DNA from: Piliocolobus tephrosceles
Lineage: Eukaryota; Chordata; Mammalia; Primates; Cercopithecidae
Assembly: GCF_002776525.5 (NCBI RefSeq)
Contig: NC_045452.1
Location: 23,033,884 to 23,097,883, forward strand
DNA length: 64,000 nt
Reading direction: 5' to 3'
Positions 1 through 8,480 of this stretch are shown here, one piece after another; positions within the stretch are counted from its first letter, which is position 1; each line of letters opens with the position of its first letter. Position numbers and translations under genes: made by a program. The notes below the pieces were generated by a model. It saw only the letters and a list, made by a program, of their open reading frames with translations. It was not told where the DNA came from and made no database searches.

Positions 1-815
1 ACCCATCCTGGGTCTAGCCCAGAAGTGGGGTCAGGGAGAAGGGGAGAATGGGACGATGGATATTATTATTAATTATTATTATTATTATTATTATTATTGA
101 GATGGAGTCTCGCTCTGTCGCCCAGGCTGGAGTGCAGTGGCATGATCTCCGCTCACTGCAACCTCTGCCTCCCGGGTTCAAGCGATTCTCCTGCCTCAGC
201 CTCCCAAGTAGCTGGGACTACAGGCACTTGCCACCACACCCGGCTGATTTTTGTATTTTTTGTTTTTTTGTGTTTTTTTTTGAGACAGAGTCTCGCTGTG
301 TCGCCCAAGCTGGAGTGCAGTGGTGCGATCTCGGCTCACTGCAAGCTCCGCCTCCCGGGTTTACGCCATTCTCCTGCCTCAGCCTCCGAGTAGCTGGGAC
401 TACAGGCGCCCGTCACCACGCCTGGATAGTTTTTTGTATTTTTAGTAGATCCCTGTTAGCCAGGATGGTCTTGATCTCCTGACCTCGTGATCCACCCATC
501 TCGGCCTCCCAAAGTGCTGGGATTACAGGCTTGAGCCACCGCGCCTGGCCGATTTTTGTGTTTTTTAGTAGAGATGGGGTTTCACCATGTTGGCCAGGAT
601 GGTCTCGACCTCTTGACCTCGTGATCTGCCCACCTCGGTCTCCCGAAGTGCTAGGATTACAGGCGTGAGCCACCGCGCCCGGCCTCGGATGGACATTATT
701 GAACTGACACAACCGGGTCATTGCCCAGGTCTGGAACCACGTGAATCAGGACCAAGCCAAGTCAGGCTCCTGCTTCCTGGGGACTTTGGAACCTGGCCCA
801 CCACCCACCAAGGCC
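1..815 (-). other. CHADL 3' flank / 3' UTR side, end not located
   Basis: Sequence downstream of the CHADL stop. Bases 685-815 are unique and likely 3' UTR. I see no AATAAA or ATTAAA on the minus strand between the stop and base 1, so the poly(A) site is either non-canonical or beyond the window edge. In human the L3MBTL2 gene ends tail-to-tail near here, but I cannot recognise an L3MBTL2 exon in this stretch. Confidence 0.5.
59..684 (-). repeat. Alu inserted into an older Alu, with (TAT)n at its tail
   Basis: The outer inverted Alu runs 99-258 and resumes at 551-684. It is split by a younger inverted Alu at about 268-550 that ends in CACCGCGCCTGGCC. A TTA/TAT microsatellite (61-98) takes the place of the outer element's poly(T) side. 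Confidence 0.85.
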
Positions 816-1038
816 TCACCCTCCTGCCCCATGGCCAACCTTATCTGCTGCACGCTGTCTTCCTTTGATGGAGGTTTTCCTGGTGCTGGGCCTGGAGGCT
901 GGTGTCCGCTTGGCCTTCCTGGCACCCCAGCCTGGGCAGGCTTCAAAGACAGCAGCTGCAGCCTTCACCCTCTGGCCACGGGCACTGGGAGGGGTGGCGC
1001 AGGCGGCCCCCACCCGCAGGTTCAGCCCAGTGAGCCAC
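816..1038 (-). CDS. CHADL: CHADL coding exon 5: end of second LRRCT and basic tail
   Basis: Starts with G completing Arg688, then WLTGLNLRVGAACATPP and FEACPGW, which supply the last cap cysteines. A Lys/Arg-rich tail (ARKAKR, STRKTSIKGR) follows, then TGA at 818-816. The last residues read HGAGG, which differs from the human ending as I remember it, so the C-terminus may vary between species. Confidence 0.92.
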
Positions 1039-4000
1039 CTGAAGAGAAGAGAGAGCTGGGGAGCTGGCTGTGCTGACTTTGCTCCAGTGGCCTGGAGCCA
1101 GGTGGGCACTGGGTGTGGGGCAGGGTTGGTGCAGAAGGCAGCACAAGGCCACAGGCAGCGTGCATTCACTCAACAAGCATTTGCCAGCTTTACTGAGGAG
1201 GTCAAGGAGGCCACCAGGACTTTGGGAGTGGTGGAGCCTACAGGTGACAGCAGGCTCTGCTGAGAATCTTGGCGGCTCACCAATTATGTGACCTACAAGC
1301 CACTTCAAGCCTCCGACCCCTTCTTTGTAAAAAGGGGAAAATAATAGTAATAATAAACAGTTAGAGGGCTTACAACATAGCAGACACCGTTCAAATCAAC
1401 TTACGTATGCTAATTTCATTCTTACAACAACCATCATGAGGTTAGATACTACATCCCCCCTTTTTACAGATGGGCAGGAAAGGTTATGGGGCTTGAAGAG
1501 TTAGTTGGTAAAATGGCAGAGAGGTCTGTAGGACTCCAGGCCTCTTGTGATCTGTTTTTTTTTTTGTTGTTGTTCTTTTTTTTTGAGATGGAGTCTCACT
1601 CTGTAGACCAGGCTGGAGTGAAGTAGGGCGATCTTGGCTCACTGAAACCTCTACCTCCCAGGTTCAAGCGATTCTCCTGCCTCAGCCTTCCAAGTAGCCG
1701 GGACTACAGGCACCCACTACCATGCCCAGCTAATTTTTGTATTTTTAGTAGAGACAGAGTTTCACCATGTTGGCCAGGCTGGTCTCAAACTCCTGACCTC
1801 AGGTGATCCGCCCGCCTTGGCCTCCCAAAGTGCTGGGATTACAGGCGTAAGCCACCATCCCTGGCCTCTTGTGACTTTCTTATGTAATTATGTAAAGTGG
1901 CTTTGCCTGTGTATTAGGTCCCAGACTGCTGGGCAGAGCAGATACTATTCCTACTTTACAGATGATGAAATCAAGGCCCAGAGAAGTCCACCCCCAACCT
2001 CCCCGGGAAGGGTAACTGACCCTGGAAAGGGCTCATACATGCCTGGCTCTCGTGGGACTTCCCCTCCCCCCAAGCTGCTCAGATGGGCATGGACATAGTG
2101 TGCCCAGGGAGATGACAGGGGCTTGACCAAGAGCGGCTGGGTGGTCTCTGGCTGGAGGTCTAGGTGGGGGTGCCCACCTGTGCAGCGGAAGCAGCTGGCA
2201 GTCACAGTGGAAGGGATTGCTGCTGAGGTCGATGAGCTCCAGCTGGCTGAGGCTGGGCAGGGCAGGCAGGGCCCGAAGCTGGTTCTTCTGCAGGTGCAGG
2301 CTCTGGAGCCCGGGCCCCAGGCCTGAAAAGGCCCCAGAAGAAATCTGCAAGGAGTTGCCAGGCCCCAGTGTGAGCTCCTGGCAGACCTGTCCCATCCCCA
2401 AGTCTGGAAGGAAGCCCCATCTTCCCTCAGCAGAAGAGAAGCTGGAGAGCCCAAGATGGTCCAGCCAGGAAGTGCAGTGCCGGGTCAAAGCCCAGGCTGG
2501 TCCGATGTCAAAGCACTTGCTCTGTCCAAGTCACCCAGGTGCCCAGTTCATGGTCCACCCCATCACCCAATAATGGCAAAGCCTCTTGGGGGCTCTCAAT
2601 ATGTACAAACGGTAGATGACCCCATGGTCCCAAATTCCTCCTTACTCTATGCTCCCGCAATGCCCTCCTGTGCAGGCACCGTGTGTGGCCTGGGTTGTGC
2701 CTGGACTGTCACTCACACCAGCAGAGGCAGTACTGGTTCATCTCAGGGTCCCTGTGCCCAGCCTGAGACCTGGCACCAAGGGGCTGGCAAATGCTTATTG
2801 AGCGAATGCACGCTGCCTGTGGCCTTGTGCCGCCTCCCGCACCAACCCCACCGCATGCCCAGTGCCCACCTGCTCCAGGCCACTGCTGTTCAGGAAGAGG
2901 TGCTGCAGCGACCTGCGCACAGGCTGGAAGGCCCCGTCATGCAAGGCCTTGAGTGGATTGCCCGAGAGCTGCAGCTCCAGGAGGGCAGGCAGCCCCTCCA
3001 GGGCGCCAGTGGGCACCTCTCGCAGCTGATTCCTGTCCAGGTGCAGCTTCTCCAGCTCCCGAGCTGGGCCCAGTGCCCCAGGGGACACTTCGGTGATGCG
3101 GTTTCCACTCAGGTAGAGCCAGCGCAAGGCCCGTGTTCCCCCCAGGTCCCCGGGTGCCAGGCGGTCCACTGCGTTGTCCTGTAGGTGCAGGGAGAAGAGG
3201 CTGGGCAGGGCGCGCAGGGCGGCCCCTGGCACCTGCAGGAAACGGTTGCGCTCCAGGTATAGGTAGCCGAGGCGGGGGACCCCTGCAAGGGCAGCAGCGC
3301 TGAGGCCTGCGAGCTGGTTGTCGGAGAGGTACAGGTAGATCAGGCGGCCCAGCCCCGCCAGGGCGCCCGCCTTCAGCTCCGCGATGCCGCAGTGCTGCAG
3401 GTGCAGCGACACCAGGTGGCCCAGGCCGGGGAAGGCCGCTCGAGGCACCAAGGGGAAGTGGTTCCGCCTCAGGTCCAGGAGCAGGGTGTCGTTGGGGAAG
3501 CCGCGGGGCACCGCCTGCAGGCCGCAGCCCTCGCAGCTGCTGTGCCGGGACTCGGGGGCGCACACGCAGACGCGAGGGCAGGGCGCGACTGCCCGCTCCT
3601 CCCCCGGGCCGCGCGGTGGGTCGCGCGGAGGGGCGCGGGGCCCGGGCCCAGCCCGCTCCTCCTGCTCTTCCTCTTCCTGCGCCGCGTCCCCCGGGCAGCG
3701 CAGGTCCCAGGGCCGCAGGGCGTCCAGAGCCTCGCCCCGCAGGCGCCGCGGCCCCCGGCACGCGCCGTCCGAGCGCACGCGCGCCCGCGCCAGCCACTCG
3801 AGTAGGGGCCGCGCCTGGCAGCCGCACCACAGCGGATTCCCCTGCAGCCGCAGTCGGCGCAGCTGGCCCGGACCCTGCAGCGGGGGCAGGGTGTCTAGCT
3901 GGTTCCCGCGGAGGTCAAGGGTGTGCAGGCGCGGGCAGTGCGCGAAGGCCCTGGGACCCAGGGCCTGCAGGGCCCCGCCGTCCAGCAGCAGCTCCCGCAG

Positions 4001-7000
4001 GCCGGGCAGCGCCAGCCCGTCCTCCTCGCCCGCGTAGGTGAGCGGGTTGTGGCCCAGCTCCAGACGGGCCAGGCCGCGGGCCTGGGACAAGGCCGGGCCG
4101 GGCAGAGCCTGGAGCTCGTTGTGGTGCAGGCTGAGCCGTCGCAGGGCGGGCAGGCCAGCCAGGGCCTCGGGGGCCAGCACGCTGAGCGCGTTGTGCGACA
4201 GCCGCAGCCAGCGGACGCGCAGTAGCCCCTGGAAGGCCATGGCGGGCAGGTAGACCAGGGCGTTGTGGGCCAGGTTTAGCGTGGCCAGCGCACCCAGTGC
4301 CCCGAACGTCCCCGGCCGCAGCTCCTCCAGTGCGTTCCCCTCCAGCTCCAGCCGCCGCAGCGAGCCCAGCCCGTCCAGCGCCTCCTGGGGCAGCTCACGC
4401 AGGTGGTTGGAGGCCAGGTTGAGCAGGAGCAGGCGGCCCAGGCCACGGAAGGCGCCCTCGGCCACCAGCTCCACCTGGCAGTGGCGCAGGTCCAGGTGTG
4501 TGAGGTGAGGCAGGCCCTGGAAGGCGGCTGCGGGGATCACCTTCAGCAAATTGCCCTGCAGGTTCAGCCGCTGGGTCAGCTGGGGACGGCGAGGGGAAAG
4601 TGGGGCTGAGCCAGGCAGGGACCCCGCCTTTGCAAGTGCTGCTCCTTCCCCGGAACACCCTTCTCTCCTGTCACCTTTCCCGTATTTCTCTTCATCCGAC
4701 CCCTGACACCTCCTCCAGGAAGCCTTCCTCTCCAGTGCCCTGGGCATCACCCACTGTGGCACTTTTCACACTGCTGTCCCTGCCTCCTCGCTGTCTCTCC
4801 TCCACTAGCTGATGACTCGGCAGAGCAGAGACCACACCTCACCCTGCCACAGCCCCACGTCTCTGCCACAGCATCTGCAGTGAATTCAGTATTGATCTAT
4901 GGGTCACCTACTTATTCCATTCACACAGTAAGGATTTTAAATAGATCATCTCCCTGTTACTGCTTTTTATTATTCCCATTTTATAGACTTATAAACTAAG
5001 GCTCAAAGAGAAGTAACTTGCCAAGGTCTCCCGGGCAGGCAGTGGCACATCAACTGGTGCCCAGCCCAGGCTCCTCCCTCTGGGTCCCCACCCTGCCCCA
5101 CTGCCACTCTGTGTCCATGCTCCTTCCCTGCTGACCTCAGGGATGGCGTCTGGCACCTCAGTCAGGTTCTGGTGCCGGCAGGCAACGTGCCGTCTGGAGT
5201 TGTCACAGATGCAGGCCTGTGGGCAGCGCTGGGCGGTGGCCTGCCTAGCTGGGCCCAGCAGCAGAAGTACAAGCAGCCGCAGCACCAAGGAGACATGGGT
5301 GGAGCTCCGGGGCCTGGGACGGGGAGGGAGAGTCTGCTGTGCACAGGGGCTGAGGCCACATGCTGTCCCTCACTTAGTCCCAGCCAAGTGCAGCTCCTGC
5401 CCCGAAAACCCCTCAGAGCCTCCTCCTCTGGGCCCAGGAAAGTGTCCATCACCCTGAGCCTCCCGGCCCCCACCCCCCACACAGTGGAGGTCCTATGATT
5501 AGTCCTGTTTTACATGGGAGGAAACGGAGAAATGTGTGAATGTATCACATTGACTTAGCCATCCAGCTTGGACATGGGCTACCTCCAATTTTTTGCTATT
5601 TACAAACAATATTGCAAATAATATCCAAATACGCATCTTCCCAGCTCATGTTTTTTTTTTTTTTTTTTTTTTTTTTTGAGACGGAGTCTTGCTCTGTCAC
5701 CCAAGCTGGAGTGCAGTGGCCGGATCTCAGCTCACTGCAAGCTCCGCCTCCCGGGTTCACGCCATTCTCCTGCCTCAGCCTCCCGAGTAGCTGGGACTAC
5801 AGGCGCCCGCCACCTCGCCCGGCTAGTTTTTTGTACTTTTTAGTAGAGACGGGGTTTCACCGTGTTAGCCAGGATGGTCTCGATCTCCTGACCTTGTGAT
5901 CCGCCCGCCTCGGCCTCCCAAAGTGCTGGGATTACAGGCTTGAGCCACCGCGCCCGGCCTCATGTTTGTTTTTTAAATAATACATCCAGACCATGGCCGA
6001 TGTTTATGGTCAGAAAAGTGACCTGGTGAGTCCCTTTGCCTCTCTGCCCAGTGGCTCAGTGAGGACTTGCTGACCGAGAATGACTCCGGTTCAGAGCATG
6101 TACTCGGGCTGTGGTGAGGCTCCGGTTCAGGGCAGGCTCAGAAGCAGCCTGTCCTCCGACTGATACGATGCCAGCTCCCAGGTAGCAGGAGCATAACGGT
6201 GCCCACCGGAAGGGAGGGAGGCATCCAGTCTGGGTCCTTGAGCATTTTTTTGCTTTGTTTTGTTTAAATAGAGACAAGCCTTGCTCTGTTGCCCAAGCTG
6301 GAGTCTGGAGTGCAGCTCACTGCAGCCTTCACCTCCTGGGCTAAACTGATCCTTTCATCTCGGCCTCTTGAGTAGCTGGGACAACAGGCACTTACCACCA
6401 CATTTGGCTAATTTTTTATTTCTGGTAGAGACAGGGTCTTGCTATGTTGCCCAGGCTGGTCTTGAATTCCTGGCCTCAAGTGATTGTCCCACCTTGGCCT
6501 CCCAAAGCGCTAGGATGACAGGCCCACCTCCCCTGCCCAGCTGGCCCCTCTGTTCTCAGCCTGTGTCAGGCATGGCCTCTCCCCATCGCTGGGCTGGTCC
6601 CCCGCCCCCAGGAGCCTCCCTCTCGCTGCTCCCTGCACTGTCGTCTGTTTTGGGGTCTCCTTTGGGTCCCAGGCTCCAGTCCCTGCCTTGGAGTTAGGGG
6701 CTTCTCCAGAGCCTATGGTGAAGGCTGTGCTTCAGGGCAGGCCAGGGAGGGGACTCATGGGGACAGATCGCTGACGCGACAAGCATTCAGAACACAGGGA
6801 CCACTGCTGGGCTCTCAGACAAGCCCCGGAGGACCAGTCCCCGGCACATGTGTCTCAGAGCCCACGTTGGGAGACCCCCCTCCTGGAGAACCCCAGGAAG
6901 GCCCCAGAGCCCCTGCCCGCCAGCCTCTCAAGAGGTCCAGAGAGGGGCAGAGACTTACCTGAGGCCGCTCAGCTGCTCTGAACCCCCCCTTGCACCATCG

Positions 7001-7023
7001 GGCCCAAAGACTCACCCCTCCAT
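816..7023 (-). CDS. CHADL: chondroadherin-like protein, whole coding span (5 coding exons)
   Basis: Secreted small leucine-rich-repeat protein of cartilage matrix. Family knowledge: it binds collagen, restrains fibril formation and dampens chondrocyte differentiation. Coding exons on the minus strand are 7023-7016, 5313-5136, 4579-2870, 2344-2178 and 1038-816. They join in frame (8+178+1710+167+223 bases) to 761 codons plus TGA, close to the 762 residues I recall for human. Visible order: hydrophobic leader rich in Leu (about residues 10-31); LRRNT cap with Cys33, 37, 39, 48; a first run of LRRs; LRRCT cap (Cys314, 316, 357); an acidic and proline/arginine-rich linker (about 359-395); a second LRRNT starting at Cys396; a second LRR run; a second LRRCT (Cys679, 681, 701, 722); a basic Lys/Arg-rich tail. 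The two-block architecture separates it from CHAD. All introns are GT-AG. RANGAP1 lies upstream in the same orientation. Confidence 0.95.
1085..1188 (+). repeat. Inverted duplication, copy 1 (CHADL intron 4)
   Basis: 104 bases that match the reverse complement of 2783-2885 at about 90% (10 substitutions and one 1-base gap by eye). It lies in CHADL intron 4, about 47 bases upstream of the exon 5 acceptor, and holds a copy of the end of exon 3 and its donor on the plus strand. Confidence 0.85.
1330..1530. repeat. MIR-like fragment
   Basis: Contains the typical MIR series: loss of position in a cyclic list of tissue-neutral words such as TTACAACAACC, GAGGTTAGATACTA and TTTTTACAGATGGG. A plus-strand AATAAA at about 1352 lies inside it and is probably incidental. 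Confidence 0.6.
1557..1866 (-). repeat. Alu, inverted, in CHADL intron 4
   Basis: Full-length element with poly(T) on the left, GAGATGGAGTCTCACTCTG and the end CACCATCCCTGGCC. It is diverged, so AluS-like rather than young AluY. Confidence 0.85.
1905..1990. repeat. MIR-like fragment
   Basis: CTACTTTACAGATGATGAAA followed by GGCCCAGAGAAG is the conserved MIR core. Confidence 0.5.
2178..2344 (-). CDS. CHADL: CHADL coding exon 4: last LRRs and start of second LRRCT
   Basis: Residues 633-687 plus two bases of codon 688. The acceptor TTGCAG directly precedes ATT TCT TCT, and the donor GTGGGC begins at 2177. It encodes GAFSGLGPGLQSLHLQKNQL, further repeats, and NPFHCDCQ, the first cysteines of the second C-terminal cap. 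As I recall, human has Cys-Pro where this sequence has Ser-Ser at residues 634-635. Confidence 0.94.
2783..2885 (-). repeat. Inverted duplication, copy 2 (CHADL exon 3 / intron 3 junction)
   Basis: Covers the last 16 bases of exon 3, the splice donor and about 87 bases of intron 3. It can pair in the same pre-mRNA with the transcript of 1085-1188. Confidence 0.85.
2870..4579 (-). CDS. CHADL: CHADL coding exon 3: both LRR arrays, internal LRRCT and second LRRNT
   Basis: Residues 63-632 in one uninterrupted 570-codon exon. It starts after the CCCAG acceptor (AG at 4581-4580) and ends with GAGCAG before GTGGGC. Repeats of the LxxLxLxxNxL type fill both halves. Between them lie the first C-terminal cap (NPLWCGC, with its last Cys at 357) and an acidic linker with a run of glutamates. 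The exon is very GC- and CpG-rich, so long open frames on the opposite strand are shadows. Its last 16 bases belong to an inverted duplication shared with intron 4. Confidence 0.95.
3350..4450. other. Intragenic CpG island over CHADL exon 3
   Basis: CpG pairs and G+C are visibly dense across the middle of the long exon, unlike the flanking introns. It contains no start codon of a known gene. The density follows from codons for Arg, Ala, Leu, Gly and Pro in the LRRs, but it may also be methylated or act as an orphan island. Confidence 0.65.
4890..5040. repeat. MIR-like fragment in CHADL intron 2
   Basis: CCCATTTTATAGACTTATAA, then CTAAGGCTCAAAGAG and AAGTAACTTGCC, form a recognisable MIR core. 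Confidence 0.6.
5136..5313 (-). CDS. CHADL: CHADL coding exon 2: signal peptide and first LRRNT
   Basis: Residues 4-62. The acceptor CAG is at 5316-5314 and the donor, the less usual GTCAGC, begins at 5135. It encodes the leucine-rich signal peptide, ending near ARQATAQ, and the cysteine cap CPQACIC...HVAC, followed by QNLTEVPDAIPE. The NLT triplet is a potential N-glycosylation site. Confidence 0.93.
5533..5998 (+). repeat. Local duplication copy 1, split by an Alu (CHADL intron 1)
   Basis: 5533-5650 together with 5960-5998 match 7622-7774 (153 bases) with about four substitutions and one 1-base gap. The copy is interrupted by an inverted AluY at 5650-5959 flanked by a CTCATGTTT target-site duplication. 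The source copy continues into old L1-like sequence on its left; this copy does not. Confidence 0.85.
5650..5959 (-). repeat. AluY (Old World monkey type), inverted
   Basis: Ends in GGCTTGAGCCACCGCGCCCGGCC and contains GTGGCCGGATCTCAGC, the cercopithecoid variants. Target-site duplication CTCATGTTT on both sides. Confidence 0.9.
6245..6526 (-). repeat. Old Alu (AluJ-like), inverted, in CHADL intron 1
   Basis: Diverged element: AGAGACAAGCCTTGCTCTGT to CTAGGATGACAGGCC. It has many substitutions against Alu consensus. Confidence 0.75.
7016..7023 (-). CDS. CHADL: CHADL coding exon 1 (8 coding bases)
   Basis: The start codon is at 7023-7021, followed by GAG GG and a strong GTGAGT donor beginning at 7015. 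The context is good (G at -3, G at +4). Eight bases leave phase 2, which matches exon 2 starting with a single G that completes a glycine codon. I chose this start because the next exon has an open frame with no ATG before its leader, and the MEG-PRSS junction fits the family. The 5' UTR must continue upstream, but I cannot place its end. Confidence 0.88.
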
Positions 7024-7250
7024 GCCGCCTGGAACTGCTGGTCCAGCCTGGAGGCGCAGCGCAGGGAAAGGCTGTCCCCGCCTGGTGGGAGCCCCCCTCT
7101 GCGGCCCGCAGGCCTGGCAGCTGGGACAGGGCTGAATGGGAGGCATTGTCGGCGGACCAGGCAAGCCAGGCTTCCCCCGGCTGAGGTGAAGGAGGGGCGG
7201 GCAGCGGGCGGGAGCAGCGGCTGGAGTTACAGGGCCTCCTGCCTGCCCCA
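7024..7250 (-). promoter_or_regulatory. CHADL: CHADL 5' UTR and probable promoter side
   Basis: G+C-rich sequence immediately upstream of the CHADL ATG on the minus strand. No TATA box is evident. The transcription start cannot be fixed by eye, so the extent is an estimate. Confidence 0.45.
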
Positions 7251-7494
7251 GCCCAGGATGGAGGCCCGGGCCCGAATTCTTGGTGCACCAGCAGTGGCCC
7301 GGGAGTCAGCAGTCCGGGCTCCCTCCTGCCATGTGGGCTGCCCTCCCAGAGGCTGCTTCCTCGTCTCTGAAAAACACGTCCCATTAATAAGTAGCTCTGC
7401 GGTCACAGTGGGGGTTCAGGCCCACACCTGGCACATAGTGGGTGCTCCAGAACAGGTGGCCCTTTCCTTCCATCTGTTTGTGCTTATGCATTTA

Positions 7495-7860
7495 CATGCA
7501 TTGTTTAATACTGGGCATACAGGACTCCGGACATTCAATGTTTTCACTTAACCTCAGCTTACTGGGAGTTATCCAAATTGATTCTTCTGAATCTCATTTA
7601 TTCTGTGGTATAGTATTCCATTGTGTGAATGTATCACATTGACTTAGCCATTCATCTTGGACATTGGCTACCTCCAATTTTTTGCTATTTACAAACAATA
7701 TTGCAAAGAATATCCAAATACGCATCTTCCCAGGCTCATGTTTGTTTTTTAAATAATACATCCAGACCATGGCCAAAGTTTATATATGTTATGATTTTTC
7801 AGATTCCTGTTTCTGATGGAATTGTATCTTCCATTATTGTTTGTTTCCTTTAATTGGAAA
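7495..7860. repeat. Old L1-type 3' fragment and source copy of the 5533 duplication
   Basis: TATAGTATTCCATTGTGTGAATG, TTTTTTGCTATTTACAAACAA and ATATTGCAAAGAATATCC resemble the 3' part of mammalian-age L1 elements. 7622-7774 is the segment repeated at 5533-5998. Subfamily not assigned. Confidence 0.65.
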
Positions 7861-7864
7861 CAGG

Positions 7865-8312
7865 GGCCAGGCACAGTGGCTCACACTTGTAATCTGAGCA
7901 CTTTGGGAGGCTGAGGTGGGAGGATCAGCTGAACCCAGGAGTTTGAGACCAGCCTGGGCAACACAAACTCTGTCTCAAGAGAAAAGAAAAGAAAAAAAAA
8001 GGCCGGGCGCGGTGGCTCAAGCCTGTAATCCCAGCACTTTGGGAGGCCGAGACGGGCGGATCATGAGGTCAGGAGATCGAGACCATCCTGGCTAACACAG
8101 TGAAACCCCGTCTCTACTAAAAAATACAAAAAAAACCGAGCCGGGCGAGGTGGCGGGCGCCTGTAGTCCCAGCTACTCGGGAGGCTGAGGCAGGAGAATG
8201 GCGTAAACCCGGGAGGCGGAGCTTGCAGTGAGCTGAGATCCGGCCACTGCACTCCAGCCCGGGCGACAGAGCGAGACTCCCTCTCAAAAAAAAAAAATAA
8301 AAAAAAAAAAAA
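7865..8312 (+). repeat. Alu left monomer followed by full AluY
   Basis: 7865-7999 is a left-arm-only Alu (GGCCAGGCACAGTGGCTCAC) ending in a GAAAA tail. 8001-8312 is a full AluY with the monkey-type CTCAAGCCTG and GATCCGGCCACTGC. AT-rich low-complexity DNA follows to about 8400. Confidence 0.85.
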
Positions 8313-8439
8313 AGAAAAGAAATATATATATATGTGTCTATTTTTATATATAATAAAAATATAAATGTGTGTGATATTTATATATGTAAAACAAAAACAA
8401 TGAACATCTGTGTGTACTTTTCCTAGACTGCAGGGTTTT

Positions 8440-8445
8440 TTTGTT

Positions 8446-8480
<35 letters not shown>

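Noticed and set aside
97..393. Numerous short frames with SPRLECSG / AQAGVQW text across the window
   Set aside because: These are translations of Alu elements in either orientation, not genes.
865..1263. Plus-strand frame overlapping CHADL exon 5
   Set aside because: Antisense shadow of exon 5 joined to intron 4. Its GLVQKAAQGHRQRAF peptide is the inverted-duplication text, which is what led to that finding.
1352..1357. Plus-strand AATAAA as a possible L3MBTL2 3' end
   Set aside because: It lies inside a MIR-like repeat, and I can identify no plus-strand exon nearby.
3384..4253. Long plus-strand open frames opposite CHADL exon 3
   Set aside because: They are shadows of the GC-rich coding strand, with low-complexity Ala/Arg/Pro/Ser composition and no known domain.
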